Part shown: positions 6,424 through 17,200 of the stretch, piece by piece
How positions within the stretch are numbered: the stretch's first letter is position 1
Layout: each line of letters opens with the position of its first letter
The notes under the pieces: model-generated
Database searches by the model: none
The model's input: only the letters and a program-made list of their open reading frames with translations
Told to the model about the DNA's origin: nothing
Position numbers and translations under genes: made by a program
DNA from: a virus
Length of the DNA stretch: 27,194 nucleotides
Virus record (IMG/VR): IMGVR_UViG_3300017751_000173
Location: 1 to 27,194 of that record
Reading direction: 5' to 3' (one strand)

Positions 6424-9009
6424 ATGCCATTAAGTAAAGTCCAGTTTAACCCCGGTATAAATAAAGAACTAACTAGATATACCAACGAGGCCGGTTGGAG
6501 CGACTGTAATAAAGTTCGTTTTCGTCAAGGCTACCCTGAAAAAATTGGTGGTTGGACTAGACACGGCGTTAATACGTTTACAGGCGTTTGTAGATCTCTG
6601 CACCAATGGTTAAGCCTCGGGAGTATAAAATATACCGGTCTTGGCACTAACCTAAAATTTATGGTGGAGCAGGGGCAAAACTACTACGATGTAACGCCTT
6701 TACGTGAAACTGTGTCTTTGACCGACAAAATATTTGTTACTAATGGTTCTACTACAGTAAAAGTGCAAGACCCTAATGGGGGTTTTACTCTAGGCAGTTA
6801 TCTTACAATTGCTGGTAGTGCCGCTGTTGGTGGTATATCTGCAGATGCTCTAAACAAAGAACATGTCATAACGAGTGTAGGTTCTTCGTTTACCCAAAAT
6901 TGTCTCTACGGCAATGGTGGCCCCGGGGTAACACACACAGGAAACGTTGATATAGTTGTAGGACTTCCTGTAAGTGGCCCCAACATCCCTGCGGGAGCGT
7001 TTATAACAGCAATAACAAGCTCAAGTGGGTTTAACCTGAACGTTGTTCCCTCGGGGGGCTTACAACAAAATGACTTAACTTTTGATGGTAGTAAACTCTT
7101 CTCTATACAGGCAGATTCAGCAGCGACTAGCACTCCCGCTAACCCGGGTGGGGGCACTTTCACTATAGCGTATCAGGTTAACGTAGGGCCGGACTTTCAG
7201 GTACCAGTAGACGGCTGGAGTTCTTCTGCTTGGAACGAAAGCACTTTTAATGGCGGTAATCCCGGTGGTGAGTCTCTACGGGTGTGGAATCAAGCTAACT
7301 ACGGCGAAGATTTAGTTATAGGGCCTCGTGGTGGGGAGTTGTATTATTGGGATACAAGTGCGGGTTTGACCACAAGAGCTATAGCCCTAAAAAACGTACT
7401 CCATACTAGTACGGTTGCGCTGTCTCAAACATCCACAGGGAATATAGGTACTGGCCTTCCGGGGATTACCGACTTAGACCCCAACGTAACGCCAAAAATT
7501 AGAGGTGGCGCGGTAGTTACATGTACCACAGCAGGTAAGATTGCCGCAGGCACAACAGTTTTATCGGTAATGCCGAACAATACGGTAGTTAACACAAGTG
7601 CTAATCCGCTAGACACTGTAAATGGACTAACATATGTATTTGATGGTGATCCTATATCAGTTACTAAAGACTCTACGGCAATAACCGTATTTGACCCTAC
7701 ACTGGAATTTGCTTATAAAGTTGGGCAATATGTCACTATAGCTGGGGCTACAACCGTAGCGGGAATAACTAACACAGTTATAAACGCAAGACATAAGATA
7801 GCATCAGTGGACTCTGCGGCTAATACTTTTACTACAGAATCTATAGCGGGCGCTAACCCTGCTACTAGTACAACTTCTGGGGGCGGTGCATCTGTTACTT
7901 TGCAGTACGAACTATCCGCTGAAGTCCCCATAGTACAAGATCATTTGTTAGTGTCTGACGCTAGTAGGTTTACTTTTGCTTTTGGGTGTAACGCGTTTGG
8001 AGATGCCACTGAAACACAGAATCCATTGTTACTACGTTGGTCAGACCAAGAAGATGTTTATGATTGGCGACCACGTTCAACTAATCAAGCAGGGAGTTTG
8101 CAGTTATCGCAAGGCGCAGAGATAGTTACAGCCATACAGTCACGGCAAGAAATATTGGTGTTCACAGATTCTGCGTTGTACTCGTTGCAGTATGTTGGAG
8201 CGCCAGTAGTATGGGGTTCTCAATTGGTTGGGTCGAACATGTCCATAGCTTCATCGAAGGCCGTTGCGTACGCCAACGGAGTAGCGTATTGGATGGGCAA
8301 AGAAAAGTTTTATAAATATGATGGGTCAGTCCAACCACTAAATTGTGATGTTAGGAAGTATGTATTTGATGACTTAGATAAAGATCAGTACCAACAAGTA
8401 TTCGCCGGTACGCTTGAAGAGTTCCACGAAATATGGTGGTTTTACTGTGATTCTCAACGTGTAGCGCCAAACAAGTATGTAGTGTATAACTACTTGGAAG
8501 ATATTTGGTATATAGGCAGTATGGATCGTAGTGCTTGGTATGATTCTCCTATTAACGACTTCCCACTAGCTGCTACTGACACCTACAATTTAGTAGAGCA
8601 TGAGAACGGAAATGATGATGGGCAATACAGCACTCTATCGGCTATAGATGCATACATAACTTCCGGCCAATTTGGTATAGAGTCGGGCACTAGTTTTACC
8701 TTTATAGATAAAATTATACCTGACGCGTCTTTTGTAGGTTCAGACTCCGCTACTCCTAGTGTAAGCCTGTCTCTATTGGGTAGCAGTGAACCCGGTTCAG
8801 CTACTAATTCACCTACGTCTGAAGGGGGTGTAAACACTGGACAAACCGTGCTAGAATCAGGTACTGTAGACCAATACACCGAGCAGCTAAACGTGCGGGT
8901 GCGTGGCAGACAAATCGCCATTAAGGTAGAATCAGACTCATTAGGTACTAAGTGGCAACTTGGAACTCCTAGGTTGAACATGCGTCCGGATGGCAGACGA
9001 GGTAAGTAA
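6424..9009 (+). CDS. Large tail nozzle / stabilisation-like protein
   Basis: This 861-residue protein starts with VQFNPGINKELTRYTNEAGW, then CNKVRFRQGYPEKIGGW. This N-terminus is widely shared by large marine podovirus proteins annotated as tail or DNA-stabilisation proteins, in the role of P22 gp10 or T7 gp12: a nozzle built on a beta-propeller. A later stretch of repeated Trp-rich strands (LLRWSDQEDVYDW, then GMDRSAWYDS-like segments at residues about 530-720) fits a propeller. Two related beta modules are inserted (about residues 100-260 and 325-500; see repeat entry). The C-terminal 80 residues look like a separate beta domain ending in MRPDGRRGK. Its place between the endolysin and a fibre gene fits a tail component to which fibres attach. 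Assignment to a particular family is tentative. Confidence 0.55.
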   Translation: MPLSKVQFNPGINKELTRYTNEAGWSDCNKVRFRQGYPEKIGGWTRHGVNTFTGVCRSLHQWLSLGSIKYTGLGTNLKFMVEQGQNYYDVTPLRETVSLTDKIFVTNGSTTVKVQDPNGGFTLGSYLTIAGSAAVGGISADALNKEHVITSVGSSFTQNCLYGNGGPGVTHTGNVDIVVGLPVSGPNIPAGAFITAITSSSGFNLNVVPSGGLQQNDLTFDGSKLFSIQADSAATSTPANPGGGTFTIAYQVNVGPDFQVPVDGWSSSAWNESTFNGGNPGGESLRVWNQANYGEDLVIGPRGGELYYWDTSAGLTTRAIALKNVLHTSTVALSQTSTGNIGTGLPGITDLDPNVTPKIRGGAVVTCTTAGKIAAGTTVLSVMPNNTVVNTSANPLDTVNGLTYVFDGDPISVTKDSTAITVFDPTLEFAYKVGQYVTIAGATTVAGITNTVINARHKIASVDSAANTFTTESIAGANPATSTTSGGGASVTLQYELSAEVPIVQDHLLVSDASRFTFAFGCNAFGDATETQNPLLLRWSDQEDVYDWRPRSTNQAGSLQLSQGAEIVTAIQSRQEILVFTDSALYSLQYVGAPVVWGSQLVGSNMSIASSKAVAYANGVAYWMGKEKFYKYDGSVQPLNCDVRKYVFDDLDKDQYQQVFAGTLEEFHEIWWFYCDSQRVAPNKYVVYNYLEDIWYIGSMDRSAWYDSPINDFPLAATDTYNLVEHENGNDDGQYSTLSAIDAYITSGQFGIESGTSFTFIDKIIPDASFVGSDSATPSVSLSLLGSSEPGSATNSPTSEGGVNTGQTVLESGTVDQYTEQLNVRVRGRQIAIKVESDSLGTKWQLGTPRLNMRPDGRRGK
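6724..7926 (+). repeat. Duplicated beta module inside the nozzle-like protein
   Basis: Two protein-level repeats are visible. A first element (a VKVQDP-type strand, then GSYLTIAGSAAVGGI and a KEHVITSV strand) at about 6724-6890 returns as AITVFDP, GQYVTIAGATTVAGI and ARHKIASV at about 7670-7830. A second element containing an IPAGAFITAI / IAAGTTVLSV pattern occurs at about 6940-7060 and again at about 7490-7600. Gly/Ser/Thr-rich linkers separate them. Identity at the DNA level is low, so the duplication is old. Modules of this style are common insertions in large marine phage tail proteins; they probably form surface-exposed beta domains. Confidence 0.55.
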
Positions 9010-10995
9010 ATGGTTACTAAGGTACGTGATACGCAGAAGATTTTTGCGGCACCTGCACTACCCGAAGCCCCTACGGAGTACAGCCAACTATGGCAGTCAC
9101 AGCATAACGCTGTGCTTAGACTTTTTTTCTCGAACGTAGATAATTCTATTGCCGCAGCTTTAAAGCTAGACACCGATGACATCATTGATGGCTCTATACC
9201 TAACAGTAAACTAGAAAACTCTACTGTGTCTTTTGGGGGCGTAACTGTGTCATTAGGTGGCGCTGATGCTACCCCTGCGTTTGACCTGTCTGATGCCACA
9301 AACTACCCTACATCTAGTTTAAGTGGAACTATAGCTACAGCCCAGATAGCTGATGGTGCAGTTACACCCGTGAAGTTATCTGCTACATACCTACAAAATA
9401 TCGTGGAAGATACTAGCCCACATCTGGGCGGGCAGTTAAACGGTAATTCCAATTCGATTACTAATATAGGTAGTATCACCGCTAGCACTGGAACATTTTC
9501 TACTGTAACTGGTGCAATAGTCACGACCAGTGGAAATATAGAAGCAACAGGCGGCAACATTACAGCAGGTGGTAACATTGTTGTTGGTGGCACAGTCGAT
9601 GGTGTAGATATAGCAGGACTAAACACTACTGTAGCAGGTAAAGCAGACTTATCAGGTGCTACCTTTACTGGCGGTGTAAGCATTGGAACTCTTCCAAGTA
9701 ACCCAGAAAATTTTTCTGTAACAGGTGTGGCTTACTTATATGGTGGCGCAAGTGTAACAGGCAATATTACAGTTACAGGTACAGTAGACGGTGTAGACAT
9801 AGCGGCACGGGATGCTGTTCTAACTTCTACAACTACTACCGCTAACTCTGCAATGCAAGACTTAGTAGATGATACTACTCCACAGTTAGGTGGTACTTTA
9901 AACCTGAACGGCAATGTTGTTACAGGTGCAGGGACAATATCTACGTCGTCAGGTATTGGAACTACAAATGGAGATGTTGGCACAACTAACGGTAATCTAT
10001 ATGCGACATCAGGTCATGTACAAGCACGAGAAGCCGAGATTGGGAGTGGTAAAACTGGCTCGTTTGACGATAATTACAGTACAGGTACAAATTCTGGCAG
10101 CTCCACTAAAGTAGTTGATATAGGCACTGGATACCATAATGGTGGCACAACAACAATTAACATTGGCCCAACATCGGGAACTACCACTAAGACCATTAAC
10201 CTAAATGCTAATACAAATGTAGCTGGTAATATTGCAGTTACGGGTACAGTAGACGGCAGAGACGTAGCCGCAGATGGCGCCAAGATAGATGTCCTAGGCA
10301 AGTTTGCTTATGGTGATGCAATGGCTGTAGGTATATCAGGCACAGGGGAGAAGACAGTATTTACATTTGGCTTACCTGCACCTGCATCTGGCACGGTTAT
10401 GCGATCAATAACAGGCAGTATTCAGGTTAGATTTTACCTTAATAGCGGCAACACACCTCCCAGAGACATCCAATATCAGGCATGGCTTCAAATCCTGAGC
10501 ACTGCCGCGGGGGGTACATCTTTAGGCACAGCAACTTACTCTTCGTCTCCCTCTAGTTATCAGGCTTGGTATTATGTATCTGGCAATAAAACAGACTTAG
10601 TTAGCCCGTATAGGGGCAGACTAGCAACTAGTGTGACTGGGGCAAACTATGGTACTATGATGGGGTGCTACTATGATGTTGCTACTAATCGAACTTATAT
10701 AAGAGTAAGTAAATACCCCAACGCGACAACTGTATATGCCAATGTGGAAGTATTTTATAGCCCAACTAACTTTTACAGCCCCGGGACTTATGTTTCGCCT
10801 TATGTTTCTAACTATAACCGTATACGCATAGATGCCGCTACTGTTTATAGCACTAGGATGATAGACTTTAACGAAGTATTCCCAAGAACAGGAGATTCAT
10901 TGTATTTGCGAATGCGGTACAGAAGCCTAACTGGTACTACGGGCATGAGTATACTTGCATATAATAACCAAGGATTTTTAGAGGTCACTCCATGA
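9010..10995 (+). CDS. Tail fibre protein with repeated shaft motifs
   Basis: This 661-residue protein has a short N-terminal part (ALPEAPTEYSQLWQSQHNAV) that probably attaches to the virion. A long beta-rich shaft follows with repeated Gly/Thr/Asn motifs, including two copies of a Val-(E/D)-Asp-Thr-(S/T)-Pro-x-Leu-Gly-Gly element and three copies of a GTVDG(V/R)D element. Both are common in marine phage fibres and resemble trimeric beta-helix shafts. The last 220 residues (from about residue 440) are aromatic- and Ser-rich, without the repeats, and are the likely receptor-binding tip. No enzymatic motif is seen. GAGG at 8999-9002 precedes the start at good spacing. The stop overlaps the next start by four bases (ATGA), so the 76-residue protein that follows may be a fibre chaperone or cap. 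Confidence 0.75.
   Translation: MVTKVRDTQKIFAAPALPEAPTEYSQLWQSQHNAVLRLFFSNVDNSIAAALKLDTDDIIDGSIPNSKLENSTVSFGGVTVSLGGADATPAFDLSDATNYPTSSLSGTIATAQIADGAVTPVKLSATYLQNIVEDTSPHLGGQLNGNSNSITNIGSITASTGTFSTVTGAIVTTSGNIEATGGNITAGGNIVVGGTVDGVDIAGLNTTVAGKADLSGATFTGGVSIGTLPSNPENFSVTGVAYLYGGASVTGNITVTGTVDGVDIAARDAVLTSTTTTANSAMQDLVDDTTPQLGGTLNLNGNVVTGAGTISTSSGIGTTNGDVGTTNGNLYATSGHVQAREAEIGSGKTGSFDDNYSTGTNSGSSTKVVDIGTGYHNGGTTTINIGPTSGTTTKTINLNANTNVAGNIAVTGTVDGRDVAADGAKIDVLGKFAYGDAMAVGISGTGEKTVFTFGLPAPASGTVMRSITGSIQVRFYLNSGNTPPRDIQYQAWLQILSTAAGGTSLGTATYSSSPSSYQAWYYVSGNKTDLVSPYRGRLATSVTGANYGTMMGCYYDVATNRTYIRVSKYPNATTVYANVEVFYSPTNFYSPGTYVSPYVSNYNRIRIDAATVYSTRMIDFNEVFPRTGDSLYLRMRYRSLTGTTGMSILAYNNQGFLEVTP
9562..10275 (+). 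repeat. Fibre shaft repeats (GTVDG(V/R)D and DTSPxLGG elements)
   Basis: Within the fibre, GTVDGVDIA, GTVDGVDIA and GTVDGRDVA occur near 9588, 9778 and 10246. Each is preceded by a Gly-Asn-Ile strand (GGNIVVG, TGNITVT, AGNIAVT). A second element, EDTSPHLGGQLN / DDTTPQLGGTLN, occurs near 9408 (just upstream of the coordinates given) and 9867. The spacing is irregular, so these are conserved shaft motifs rather than a strict tandem repeat. Confidence 0.6.
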
Positions 10996-11222
10996 TACAA
11001 GTAGGGTATATAAAGACAGTAGGTGACGAAGAGGTAGACGTTATAGAAACTACTGTCGAAACGCCTGATATGGTGGACGTAAACACAGCGTTAGCTTCTT
11101 TGCAGACAACTTTGGCTGGTAGAACCGACATAGTAGAGCTATTTGCCCAAGAATACTTTGGTGAAGATGATGAAGACGGTAACAGAATTTACCATAAAGT
11201 TGCATTTCAGGATTTAATCTAA
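10992..11222 (+). CDS. Small acidic protein, unknown
   Basis: This is a 76-residue acidic protein (MIQVGYIKTVGDEEVDVIET, then a helical NTALASLQTTLAGR segment, an acidic EYFGEDDEDGNR turn and a final beta strand). I do not recognise the family. It overlaps the fibre stop by four bases and touches the giant gene by a TAATG junction, so the three are probably translated together. GAGG at 10981-10984 sits seven bases before the start. Candidate roles are a fibre chaperone, an assembly factor or a small virion protein; nothing in the sequence favours one. No signal peptide, membrane segment or Cys is seen. Confidence 0.55.
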   Translation: MIQVGYIKTVGDEEVDVIETTVETPDMVDVNTALASLQTTLAGRTDIVELFAQEYFGEDDEDGNRIYHKVAFQDLI

Positions 11223-14200
11223 TGTCTGATTACGTAGGCATGACCTTCGATGAAATAAAAGCTGCCAAATCTAAAGAGTGGATAGAGTCTGAAGAATACA
11301 CGCAAATCATCGCCGACCTTGAGCAGGCGAATCAGGTTCACAAGAGTGCACTAGACGCCTACCGTGAGGCGGGCGGAATTAAGGGCGACGAGGATTACCC
11401 TAGCTACTTTCCTACTCCGCACCCGGATTCTTGGTATAGTCAGCAGATTAACGATATTTACAATCTTTTGAACGTGAGCTTCAACGGTTTTTTTAAGGAC
11501 AGGATTCCATATTACGACCCCAGCCTAGTCCCTTACATGAAACAACTGCTTTTGGACGAATACATTCTACCTCCTCCTACGTCGGAGGGTCAAGCCAGAT
11601 TGCGCGCATGGAGTGATGAGGCCATACCCGGCATGGAGGGGGCATTTGCTGAGGCGGAATCTGCCCATAGTTATATTTTAGAATACGAAAGTCGTTACCC
11701 AAAACGTCAAGGCTACCCGCGAGTAAAAGAGCACTTCGGCGGTCACCGGAGCTTGATTCGCCCAACATATGAGGATCTGTATGGGGATCAAGGCCCGACC
11801 CTTGTGGATATAATGACAGAGACAGGGAACGCAAGAAACGGGATTAGTAAGTTAAAGAGTAAAGTCGAAAATGTTAACCAGCATAACACTAATGTAGAGT
11901 CACACTTTGAGTTTATAAAAAGTAACTACGACGAAGCAAAAAGGCTTGTAGAGGCCGATGAAAGCAGGAGGGGCGACTTTGCTACCGAAGAAGAGTATGA
12001 CGCGTGGTTTGCCACTCACGATTCAGATGGCGACGGAGTAAATAACGCAGATGATCCCTCCTTGTATGACGCGTCCGTGTCTGATGACGGTGCCTACGCC
12101 CGAAAATTTTCTGAATTAAGAGAATCTTTAGATTTTATTAATATGTACCCTCTTAAACGAGTGGTGTACGACCCAAGCGGCAACCCCACAACTGAGGAGT
12201 ATGATCCGGAATTCTCGGGGCTCCCCTCCAAATCTTCAACTGGGTTTGTATCGCCCGACGAATACGACCCCGCCAACGTTTTTACCTATGACTATGACGG
12301 CGATGGTATCCCTGATTCTAGCGAAGTAGGTATACCGGAGTGGATTAGACAACTGCCCGAAGAGACCGACGAAGAGTACAAGGCATTCCTCGAAGAATGG
12401 TTTGGTGATATGAGTATAGGTAATCCTCAATTTGGTTTTGTCGGCGCAGACCTTGATTACGAGGCGGACATCTCCTTAATTGATTACCTGACTGCGACTA
12501 GCGGTTGGAAAACCCCCGACATGGACGTAGATGGGGACGGCATAAACAACCTTGAAGATGAGTTTGCATTTTTATCGTCAGAGTGGGAAGACGCCGATGG
12601 TGATCGGCTTGGCGATAACGAAGCGGATGACGACGTAACCACGGCAGACCCAAATCGGATAGATACTGATGGCGATGGCGTGTACGATGTAGACGACGCT
12701 TTTCCAAACGATGCTACTGAAGATACTGACTCAGACGGGGATGGTGTTGGGGATGCGGCTGATTTTTACCCGGACGACTCGGATCGCCAAGAATTACAAG
12801 ATGCTGACGGGGATGGAGTGGATGACAGAGACGATGCTTTCCCCAACAACCCTAATGAGTACATTGACACGGATGGAGATGGTGTAGGTAATAACACTGA
12901 TTTTTACCCGGACGACCCGGATCGCGTTGAAATCAAAGATTCTGATGGTGATGGTTTACAAGACAGTCTAGACGCATTTCCCTATGACCCCGACAAACAA
13001 ACCTCAGCAGATGCAGATCCGGTAGAAGATTTAGCGCCAGAATTTAAAAATCCTAGTGCGAACACCGACGATGAGACCCAAGCTAGGGAGGCAGGAAAAG
13101 AAGCCGCGGGGGAGAAACTAAAAGAATACTCGGAACGGTTTTATACGCATTCTGAGTCGGGGTACTATACTCACCAAAATACCGAAGAACTAAAAGAAAT
13201 ATTGGGTATAACCGACATAGCTGAATTTACTAGTGGGCAAGCCCTTAAAACGGGCACTAACGCCATACTGTATCAGGGATATGAGCGACCGCTTACTGTA
13301 GACGAGGTGTGGGCCGGGTACCAAGCGATCATGAATGGGGCTAAAACCGTGTTAGACCCACGAGCCAAAGAGCTTATGAGTCAGGGCAGCATGTCCGGTA
13401 ATGCTAGGTTGATAGATTATGGCAAACTAGCGGTAGGTTCTCAGCCTTTTGTAGGTATGTCTGGCGCTTTTGATGATATAGGATATATATGGGACGGACA
13501 AGAATACTTTTATAAAACAAACGAAGACCCTAGTGTAAGGGCAAACATTAACTTAGCTAATCACGGGGCGTTTTTTGGGGATGGCCCTGCTAGCAGAGTT
13601 GACCTGACGAACGATACATACCTTGACATGGTTAAAGCGGGCGCTACTCCCATAATCTTTAATGGGTATTATGATGTTCTGTCTAGGGCCGCCATGCTAC
13701 CAGAACTTTTTGACTTTGAAATGTCTGGCAAAAATCCGTCTGACCAAACAGATGGTGTATGGAGACCTGAGACCACAACTCCGCAGATGTTAGTCTACTA
13801 TGGTTCAAAGGAAGGGGCTGAAAACGGGGACAACACTGACATAGTAGACATAGTAATTAACTATGATCGACAAACTGGGTATGGGTACAAGCTAGACAAA
13901 CAAGATAGGTTTGTAAGCGCAAAACAAGCGGGTACCGCAAAGGCCATGCAGTTTGGCCCGGAGGTAATGTTCTTAACAGCAACCACAACTCAGGCGAACA
14001 ATGGTTGGGAGTCGGTAACTCCCAGACTACGAAAAATAGCGGCGGATCAATACGTAAAAGACCATTCTCAAGGAGTATTGTGGGAATCGGGAGCCGTGAA
14101 GCCGGGACAAGCTATATCCTTTGACATCCAGACGGGCGAGAATCCCGATGGTAGTCCTATAACTCTGTGGGAAGGGTTTGAGACAAAGTATAATTTTATA

Positions 14201-17200
14201 GACACGGAGCATGGAGTACCTATACGCGCCGAAGACCCTACTGCAGGGTTAATACGTGGTGCGGATGTAATACCAAAAGCAGAGGATGTAGCAGAAGCAT
14301 ACTTCATGATAAAAAGCCCTGCCTTCGGAATAGATAACCGTAGGGGCGCCGACTTATGGTTAGCATCCCTAGACCCAGTAATACAAGATTTGTTTTTTGA
14401 TCGAGATTTTTATAACCCTAATGAAAAGGTGATAGACGATCTAATATCTACAGTGGGCGCTGCAAATATAGTAGGTGGTGGTGGGCTAGCTAGAATTGAC
14501 TCCGAGAAAATTAAGGCTTGGGGTAATAATTTTAGTGGCACAGCGGCGGAGAAAAAATCAGCAAAAGAGTTAACAGATGCTTTAGTAAGCTACCATGCCG
14601 GAGAATACCTAGAGTTTGGTGCCCTAAGCATAATAGTAGATGTTAATACGCTTGCAGAAATAGAGTTTGAGGCAGATCCTCCGGAGGTAGAGGAAGGCAC
14701 TTTCGTAGGTAAAGACACACTTCTAAATGAATTAGCAAGAAGTAACGCAATCATAGGTTTGCAGGATGCATGGAGTAATGCGAGCCTTCAGCCCGAATAC
14801 CAACGCATCCATGACAACGAGTTTAGGATAGAGCAGGATAGGCAGATAAAATACGCGATAGAGCGGTCTAGCGCTTACGTACTTAGAGACAGTGCGGGTC
14901 GTCCAGTACATGAAGGAATGTATTTTAATTCATCTGCTACTAGCTTGGGTGGCTTCGTACCCCCTACCACTTTTGGTACTTCTGACGGGTACCCTACAAT
15001 TATACAGTCGCTGTTATTCGAAGAGAAGTGGTGGATACAGGCGTTTCAGTCTTCGGTGGTAGGTAGGTTTGAACCCCCGATGTATATGGACGTGCCAGAA
15101 GAGAACCAAGCGCAGTTATGGCCGGGGGAAGCGAGTGGTGAGGAGTTGTGGAGAGACACTTCGCGGCTATACATGAAGTTGCCTTCCGCTGCGCCCGTAG
15201 TTAGGTCTCCTGCCCTGCAGCCCCGCGGAGACCTTATGGGCAAAGATGACTCTACCTATGTGGGTTCTCAGTTTGACCTAATAGCTATGGATGGCCCTTA
15301 CCAAGCGTACAAAAAAGCAATAGAGGAAGGAAAAACAGAAGCTCAAGCTCAAGCAGCTGCAGCCGCAGTGCCCAACCCAAATGATCAACTACTTGCGACT
15401 TGGGCTGGCATGGGGGAAGACAGGTCTGAGCGGCGTAATCAGTTTCTAGGCGCTATCAACGAGTCAGTGTACTCTGACGGGGGTTGGGATGTCTCCTCGG
15501 GGGGCTGGCCTACAGACTTATACGCCCAAAACGCTCCCAACGGCGGGGTATGGATAGATATATCTAACGGCATGGCTCCCATAGGCGCTTATACCATGAT
15601 GTATATAGCACAACCCCCACTAGTAGACGCGGTAACTGGGTGGTCTAGCCCTGTAGGCAAACTTATCTCTACTACTTTGTCTCTGGCTTTCCCTCCACTT
15701 TACTTGGTGGTTCAAGGCCTACGAGCCGCTAATGGGGAGACACTAAAAACAAGTGACTGGATAAGTATTGTAACCGCGGGACTAAAAGTAGGTGGTAAGC
15801 TGAAAGCAGGCACTACTAAAGAAGGCGCGGAAACTGCGGGTGAGACAGCTAGAGAGGCAGCTGAAGCAGAAGCTATAGCGGATGGGTTTAATGGGCAGGC
15901 AGTTACCTCTATGGGCGATAGTGCTTACAGCGCCGCATACACAACTGCTATTAATGGTATAGGTATAGCAGGGTTAACTGCAAAACAAACCGTAGCGCTT
16001 ATAAATGTAGCGGGTGGGCAGAATCCCGGCACTGCCTTATTAACTTCTTTTGGCCCAGATTACCTAGAAAAAGGGTTTTCGAACCTAGGAGTAGATACTT
16101 CTCTTTATACTAACATGAGCCAACCTGTGAAAGACGGGTTTAATGTGTTCTTGGCCGAACGTTTAGACGGCAACAGTTTTTCTGATTCGTTAAGACAGGG
16201 CGGAGTAGAGTTCTTTGCAGAATACATATCTGAGAATGACCTAGTAGACGAAATAAAATTAATAGCTGAGGGTTTTATAGACGACCTAGGCCCCGCTATT
16301 TCGGCAGTGGGTGACTTATTCAACGAAAGTCAGTTGAGTGATGCTCTTGATGCGGTGCTTGATCTAGTGCCAGAGAGTGTTGTAGAAGAGTTGTCGGCCC
16401 TTTTGACTAGTACGGGAGAAGCGTTAGATCCTATACTAGACTTCGCAGAGGCGAGCATAGATCTTGTAACGGATGTGGTTGTAGAGCCACTGTCAGATTT
16501 AGTATCAGGTATTAGTAATAGGGTAGATTTAGCAGTAAACGGCGTGGTGAACTTATTTCCTGATGGGCTGCCAGAGGCGGTGGATGCGAAAATAACCGCT
16601 ATTGTTGACGGGCTAAGTGGGGCGTCTAAAATCTCATTTGAAAAATTGCCGGAAGCGTCTAAAAAAGCCTTAGAGACTAGTGTAGCCCAACTCGTTGTAA
16701 ATGGAGAGATAGACAATCAAGGACTAGAAACGGCGTTTACTAAAGAACTAATAACGGCAGAAACCGTAAACGATCTAATAGACTCTAGCGAGGGTAAGAC
16801 AAAAGATGTTCTGATGGCCATAGGCCCGGGAACACTAACCACTGCTATGCGTGCGTCTATAAACATGGGGCTTGCGGGTGGTAGTGTCGGTGGCGCATTT
16901 ATACAGACTATTGCTGCCGCTACAGCTAACGCACTTAAATATGCGGCAGACGTTGGGGGTATAGAGGGATTAACTCGAGAAATTAGTCAGTTCCAAGATA
17001 ATATTTCTGGGCAACAAAGACGCGTAGAAGATGCCGCGGCAGAAGTAAACTCTAAAGACGAGGAAGTGACCGCTAAGCTATTAGAAATAGAGGCTATAAC
17101 TACGGATATAGAAGCGCAACGAGCAAGGTTGTCCGAACTGTACGAAGCGGCTATAGCTGAAGGAGCTACTGAGGCTGATCGTGTAGCGTTTGAGAGCTAC

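Noticed and set aside
8583-9299. Minus-strand open frame of 238 codons across the nozzle/fibre junction
   Set aside because: It lies opposite two clear + strand genes, has no ribosome binding site that I can see, and its composition is that expected of a mirror of Ser/Thr/Val codons. All other genes are on the + strand.
2179-10995. Diversity-generating retroelement target in the fibre genes
   Set aside because: No reverse transcriptase or template repeat is present in the window, and I see no variable Asn-rich adenine-replaced repeat pair at either fibre end.
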